Assembly (NCBI GenBank): GCA_016758965.1
Contig: JAEPRB010000019.1
Coordinates: 266,996-330,995, forward strand
Direction: 5' to 3'
Length of the DNA stretch: 64,000 nucleotides
DNA from: Circinella minor
Taxonomy: Eukaryota; Mucoromycota; Mucoromycetes; Mucorales; Lichtheimiaceae
The notes beneath the pieces are model-generated. The model ran no database searches. It was not told the DNA's origin and worked only from the letters and a program-made list of their open reading frames with translations. Positions 60,167 through 64,000 of this stretch are shown here, piece by piece (the first letter of the stretch is position 1; the number at the start of each line of letters is the position of its first letter). The position numbers were made by a program, and so were the translations under genes.

Positions 60167-63100
60167 TTATCGGAAGGTCTGGAACCATTTTTTTATAGGA
60201 TTTTTACTCGAAGTATTATGTTCATTTTGTAATAATGGGTTATTTTTCTTATTCTTTTTACGTTGTTGCTTGTCAAACTTTTCAACATGTCGTACTGTAT
60301 GCATGACATCAGCATGCCACCATTGTTTGACAAATACCACGACATATCTTGGTAAAAATGAAACAATCGTTGACAATAATAAAATCAACCAAAAGGACCA
60401 ACCGCCGTACAGCATATGACCCATACCATAGATATTGACATCTTTAAATAATCCATAGATCAACACCCATAAGAAAGCAATAAGTAATTCCGCGATAACG
60501 AAAAAGAATTGAAACCATGTCCAATAATAAGTATTGAAACCAGGCATTAAGTTGGCTACCACGACAGCTGCAAGGGCAACAGCAGATGAAAATTGAAGCA
60601 TTGAATTGGGACGACCGTTTGGATTGGGGTCTACGCCGTCGTATGCAAAATAATATGCATAGAATAATACGAGTGATTGCCATACTGCATCACCAAAATA
60701 TAACCAAAAACGTAATCGGGTATAGAGTCGATGATCAGTACCAACTTCATAAACTTGAGGATATTTCCGTAAATAAGGGGCTGTGATGGTTTCATCGGTA
60801 CAACCTAATAGTGATTAGACATCAAAACCAAATTTATTAACCATTTTATGTTACGATACATCATATTGGTCGTTCAGTATATAGCCTTATATTATATTTA
60901 AAGGTGCAATAACTTACCCAAAACAACTACTGGTGCTACAGTAAAAATGACGTTATATAATTGTAGGAATGAATAGTCATAAAAGATGTTACCAGAGAAA
61001 CGACTATAAATTTGATACCAAAGAGAAGGGAACACCCAAAGGACGTTTTTGTAAAAGAAGTTGAGAATCATCTCTGATATACGATGATAATTCCAATGTC
61101 CTTGTACAAGTAACAGTTTATGAAGAAAACGAAATTGAGCAATAGCATAATCTGATGCCATGGATGCTTGTACACCTTCTTGACCAGCAATACCAACGCC
61201 AATATTTGCTGCTTGAATCATACTGACATCATTAGCACCATCCCCAACAGCTAATGTCACTGCACCTTTACCTTCCTTGACCATTTCAACGACCAGTGCT
61301 TTTTGCAAAGGACTGACACGACAACATAACACGCTCTTACACAAAAGTGATAATTCGAGTAGTCGATTTTTAAGATCATCAGTTTCAAACAAGCACGTCA
61401 AAGCACCACCTTCAATAATAAGTGCATTTTCAGTCGTATCACCTTTGGATAATGCACCTGATATCTGGGTCATGATAGCCTCCATGTCCTTTTCTACATT
61501 TTCGTTACCACGCAACGTCCATAAATTCATGTTACTATCCAATAGATTACTTGCATAACCAATATTGATGGCCGTCTCGAGCTTATCACCTGTCAATACC
61601 CAGACCTTGATACCAGCTCGTCGAAGATCTTCAATACATTGTGGAACACCTTCTTGTAGTTTATCTTCAATACCAGTGGCACCCAACAAAAGTAAGTCTT
61701 GTTCAATCTTTTCTTGTAAAGCATCAACCTTTTCTGCTCGATTTTCTACTGCTGTACTTGCTATTTCGTATTCTTTATTCCATTGTTCGTATTCTTCTAC
61801 CGTCAGTGTTTTCCAAGCCAACATGAGGGTTCGCAATCCATCATTTGAGAAGGCGTCAATATCATTTTGAGTCTGTTGCAAAAGTGTATTATCCTTGGAT
61901 TGAGATTCATCCAATCGTTCCAGGATAACATTATCCGCACCTTTACAATACAAGACAATATCGTTCCATGGGTGAGGACGTTGGACAATGACACTCATTC
62001 GTTTCCGAGTAGAATTAAATTCCAGTGTGTTGAGGAGTTGGAATTCGTATTCGATACCCAATAGATCGACCGTCAAACGTTTACCTTGACGTGATAGAAA
62101 AGAAAAGCCTAGATCCCGCGCTGCACTCACTAAAGCAGCTTCATCGGGTGATTCAGCCTTGTAGACCAGTTGAGTCTCAACCGATGTATCCACAATATCG
62201 GGTCTTTCAACATTAATGATAGATTCGAATTCTTCACCGCGTGTACTGCTTTTACGTCGAAAAAGTTTATCTTTTTTATTACGTCGTAAATTCTTTTTTA
62301 ATTTTTTTCTAAATCCGCCTTTACGTTTGTTAGAATTCGAAGATGGGTATAACGGATTGTTTTCTTCAGTCACTAGCGGTTGGTCTGTGTCTTCTTCGTC
62401 TTCTTCATTTTCATTTTCCATAATCACTTTACCCTCTTTGTCAATTTTGTCTACCACAACTGTATGACAAAGGGAAAGTAACATGAAAAAATCATGTATT
62501 CGATCCTGTTGTGTTGTAGGTGCAGAAGCTGTCATTTCAGAAGCCGTGCTATTTTGTGTTGGACTTGCTTTTGGTTGAAGATCCCAAAAAATGCGTGGAT
62601 CACCAAATGGTAATCGATCTGGATCGAGACTGCTATAACGAGGTGTAAATAGAGAATAAAGAGCTCGCTTGTAATCATCAAAAATGGCGGTACGGCGCTG
62701 TTTAAATCCTTCTTCATCTGCTGTTGCTCCTGTTGTTATTGCTGCTGTCTCTGCTGTTACATCCATAGGCTCTTTTTCTACTGTTGCAATATTGTCGTGG
62801 GTGGTCGTAGTCAATAATCCGATAAGCTGGTCTTCTTCTACTGTGGCGGTGGGCTCATTTCTCTCTTTTCGGATTCGAGCTCCTCTAGCGCCTTCGGATT
62901 CGGGAGAAAAACCATTATTTCCATATCGTTTGCCCCCAATTGTGCATTCTCGGAATTCCATAATGTTTCTGGTGAGTGTACCCGTCTTGTCAGAAAAAAG
63001 ATATTCTACTTGTCCAAGATCATCGGATAGATTCCACTATTTATAACGTAACATTATTTTGTCAGTTTATCTTAAAAGTAATAAATATTCTAGAAAAGTA

Positions 63101-63714
63101 TAATGTAAAGAGAAAAGAAAAAGAAACAAAAGGAATTACAGATTTTGGTACACATGCCGTATCCGAGGCTTCGTCATACATATCTAAGTCACTCCATATA
63201 AAGTACGCCTAATATATAAATTATTGATGATCATCATCATTATCATGTCAATTTTTTAGAGTGAAAAAAAAAAGTTTCATACCACGTGGCAAATAGTTTT
63301 ACTTTTAATAACCTTTTTTTTTTCTTTTTGCCAAGACTAGTGTCATACCTGAAAGGTTTTCACAAATTCGATAGAAACATATAATGAAATAGGTATAATA
63401 TTTTGAAACGTAATCATACTCGACCTATTCATTTAATGTTGTGGAAAATTATAAATATAGATATAGATATAGAATATTTATATTAATATTATTGTTGTTG
63501 TTTATGCGATTTTTCTAAGAATAACATCAAAATAAAAGATAAAAATAAAAATAAAATTTTACCAGAAATTCGTAAAGCCCCAAAATGCTGGCGAGTTTGT
63601 TTCACGAGAATATAAACTTGTTCCAGCATCATTATCATCATCAGCTTTCATGAAACCAGCAAGAATGGCACATACAAGACATAAAATGAATAAAACAACA
63701 AATGCGATAATAAC
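60167..63714 (-). CDS. DNF1: P4-type ATPase (phospholipid flippase, Dnf1/Dnf2 class), 5' end missing
   Basis: Five exons (63563-63714, 63349-63424, 63140-63208, 60918-63036, 60167-60804) give the C-terminal 1017 residues. Present are two membrane segments ([37 protein letters not shown]), the phosphorylation motif [11 protein letters not shown] (Asp115 of this part), and the N-domain with a low-complexity insert at about 170-260 holding a [12 protein letters not shown] run. [31 protein letters not shown] and the C-terminal membrane domain ([33 protein letters not shown]) follow. P4 ATPases move phospholipids to the cytosolic leaflet. [12 protein letters not shown] and [25 protein letters not shown] point to the DNF class. 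The N-terminal 380 or so residues (first membrane pair, A-domain) are absent from this window. Confidence 0.93.
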
Positions 63715-63889
63715 CTATATAATTAATATTATTATTTTCTTATTAAGAATTCTTTTTTCGTTGAGAAAAATGTGTGTAAATGGTTGAATGAAATGTATAG
63801 TATGCAAAATAATCGTTGTTTTACTTTTTTCGATAATAATATTGCAGATTTTTTCTCTTTTTCCCCTCCCCGCTAAAAATATTTATTAG
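63715..63889. other. intron / intergenic gap
   Basis: On the minus strand this lies upstream of the first visible flippase exon (acceptor ATATAG). On the plus strand it ends in a strong polypyrimidine tract and TTATTAG acceptor. No flippase exon is visible here. Confidence 0.5.
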
Positions 63890-64000
63890 CAAAATCGTGA
63901 AGCTCTCCTTGCTGAATTTAAGGATTGTGATCGTCTTATCGATCGGGAACTGATGTCAGATGAAGAAGATTTGCATGATGAGCACGGGGTAGTTGAGAAG
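63890..64000 (+). CDS. partial coding-like exon running off the window
   Basis: A C/T-rich tract (63851-63871), a CTAAAAAT branch-like sequence and TTATTAG precede an open plus-strand frame of 37 codons to the window end. It has the polar, charged composition of a real protein (QNREALLAEFKDCDRLIDRE, then SDEEDLHDEHG). All other plus-strand phases stop soon, as do minus-strand frames. It faces the flippase gene. No family is recognised and its 5' exons are not visible. Confidence 0.4.

Overview
The window is nuclear DNA of a fungus, most likely an early-diverging one (Mucorales / Mucoromycota; inference). It is strongly A+T rich, with many A/T homopolymers and TA microsatellites. Genes are compact and interrupted by short introns (about 50-330 bp) with GTAAGT/GTATGT-type donors and occasional TACTAAC-like branch points. 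Proteins carry Asn/His/Gln/Ser/Thr runs. The gene set is eukaryotic (complex I subunit, sorting nexin, CK2 beta, SNAPc subunit, DASH subunit, P4-ATPase). There is no rRNA, CRISPR or confident tRNA gene.

Layout. 0-3.4 kb: sparse DNA, a small orphan gene and NDUFA5. 4.2-8.4 kb: SNX4 (-) and a KNH-like cell-wall/GPI protein (-). 10.6-16 kb: a PTC7-type PP2C phosphatase (+) and a large-subunit catalase (-). 16.1-18 kb: a coiled-coil protein. 20.2-23.9 kb: a divergent pair, a TBRG1-like FYR protein (-) and CK2 beta (+). 25-26.6 kb: two orphan genes. 26.7-34.5 kb: a bZIP factor with a predicted membrane segment (-), the divergent pair RAV2/Rogdi (-) and CCC1-like iron transporter (+), then a HEXXH metallopeptidase-like protein. 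34.5-36.5 kb: a decayed gene. 36.5-40.5 kb: SNAPC3 (-) and a Dabb-domain protein (+). 40.5-45 kb: gene-poor. 45-50.9 kb: a PHO80-like cyclin, an orphan, DAD2 and an AVT3-like amino-acid transporter. 50.9-58.2 kb: a gene desert with two TA-flanked inverted-terminal-repeat elements (one clear, one weak). 58.2-59.3 kb: a secreted double-psi beta-barrel protein. 60.2-63.7 kb: a P4-ATPase (DNF class) lacking its 5' part, with an opposite-strand coding-like exon at the window edge.

Exon models were built by hand, matching splice sites and reading phase on the raw sequence and checking against remembered family patterns. All phases close, but no transcript data or homology search was available. Functional themes shared by neighbours (vacuole and endosome: SNX4, RAV2, CCC1, AVT3, flippase; oxidative stress: catalase, Dabb) probably reflect chance, since the window has no operon-like organisation. 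No obvious new multi-gene system was found. The observations most worth a second look are the candidate membrane-tethered bZIP factor, the flippase/antisense arrangement at the right edge, the inverted-repeat elements, an overlapping uORF on the cyclin, and several decayed coding islands in gene-poor gaps.
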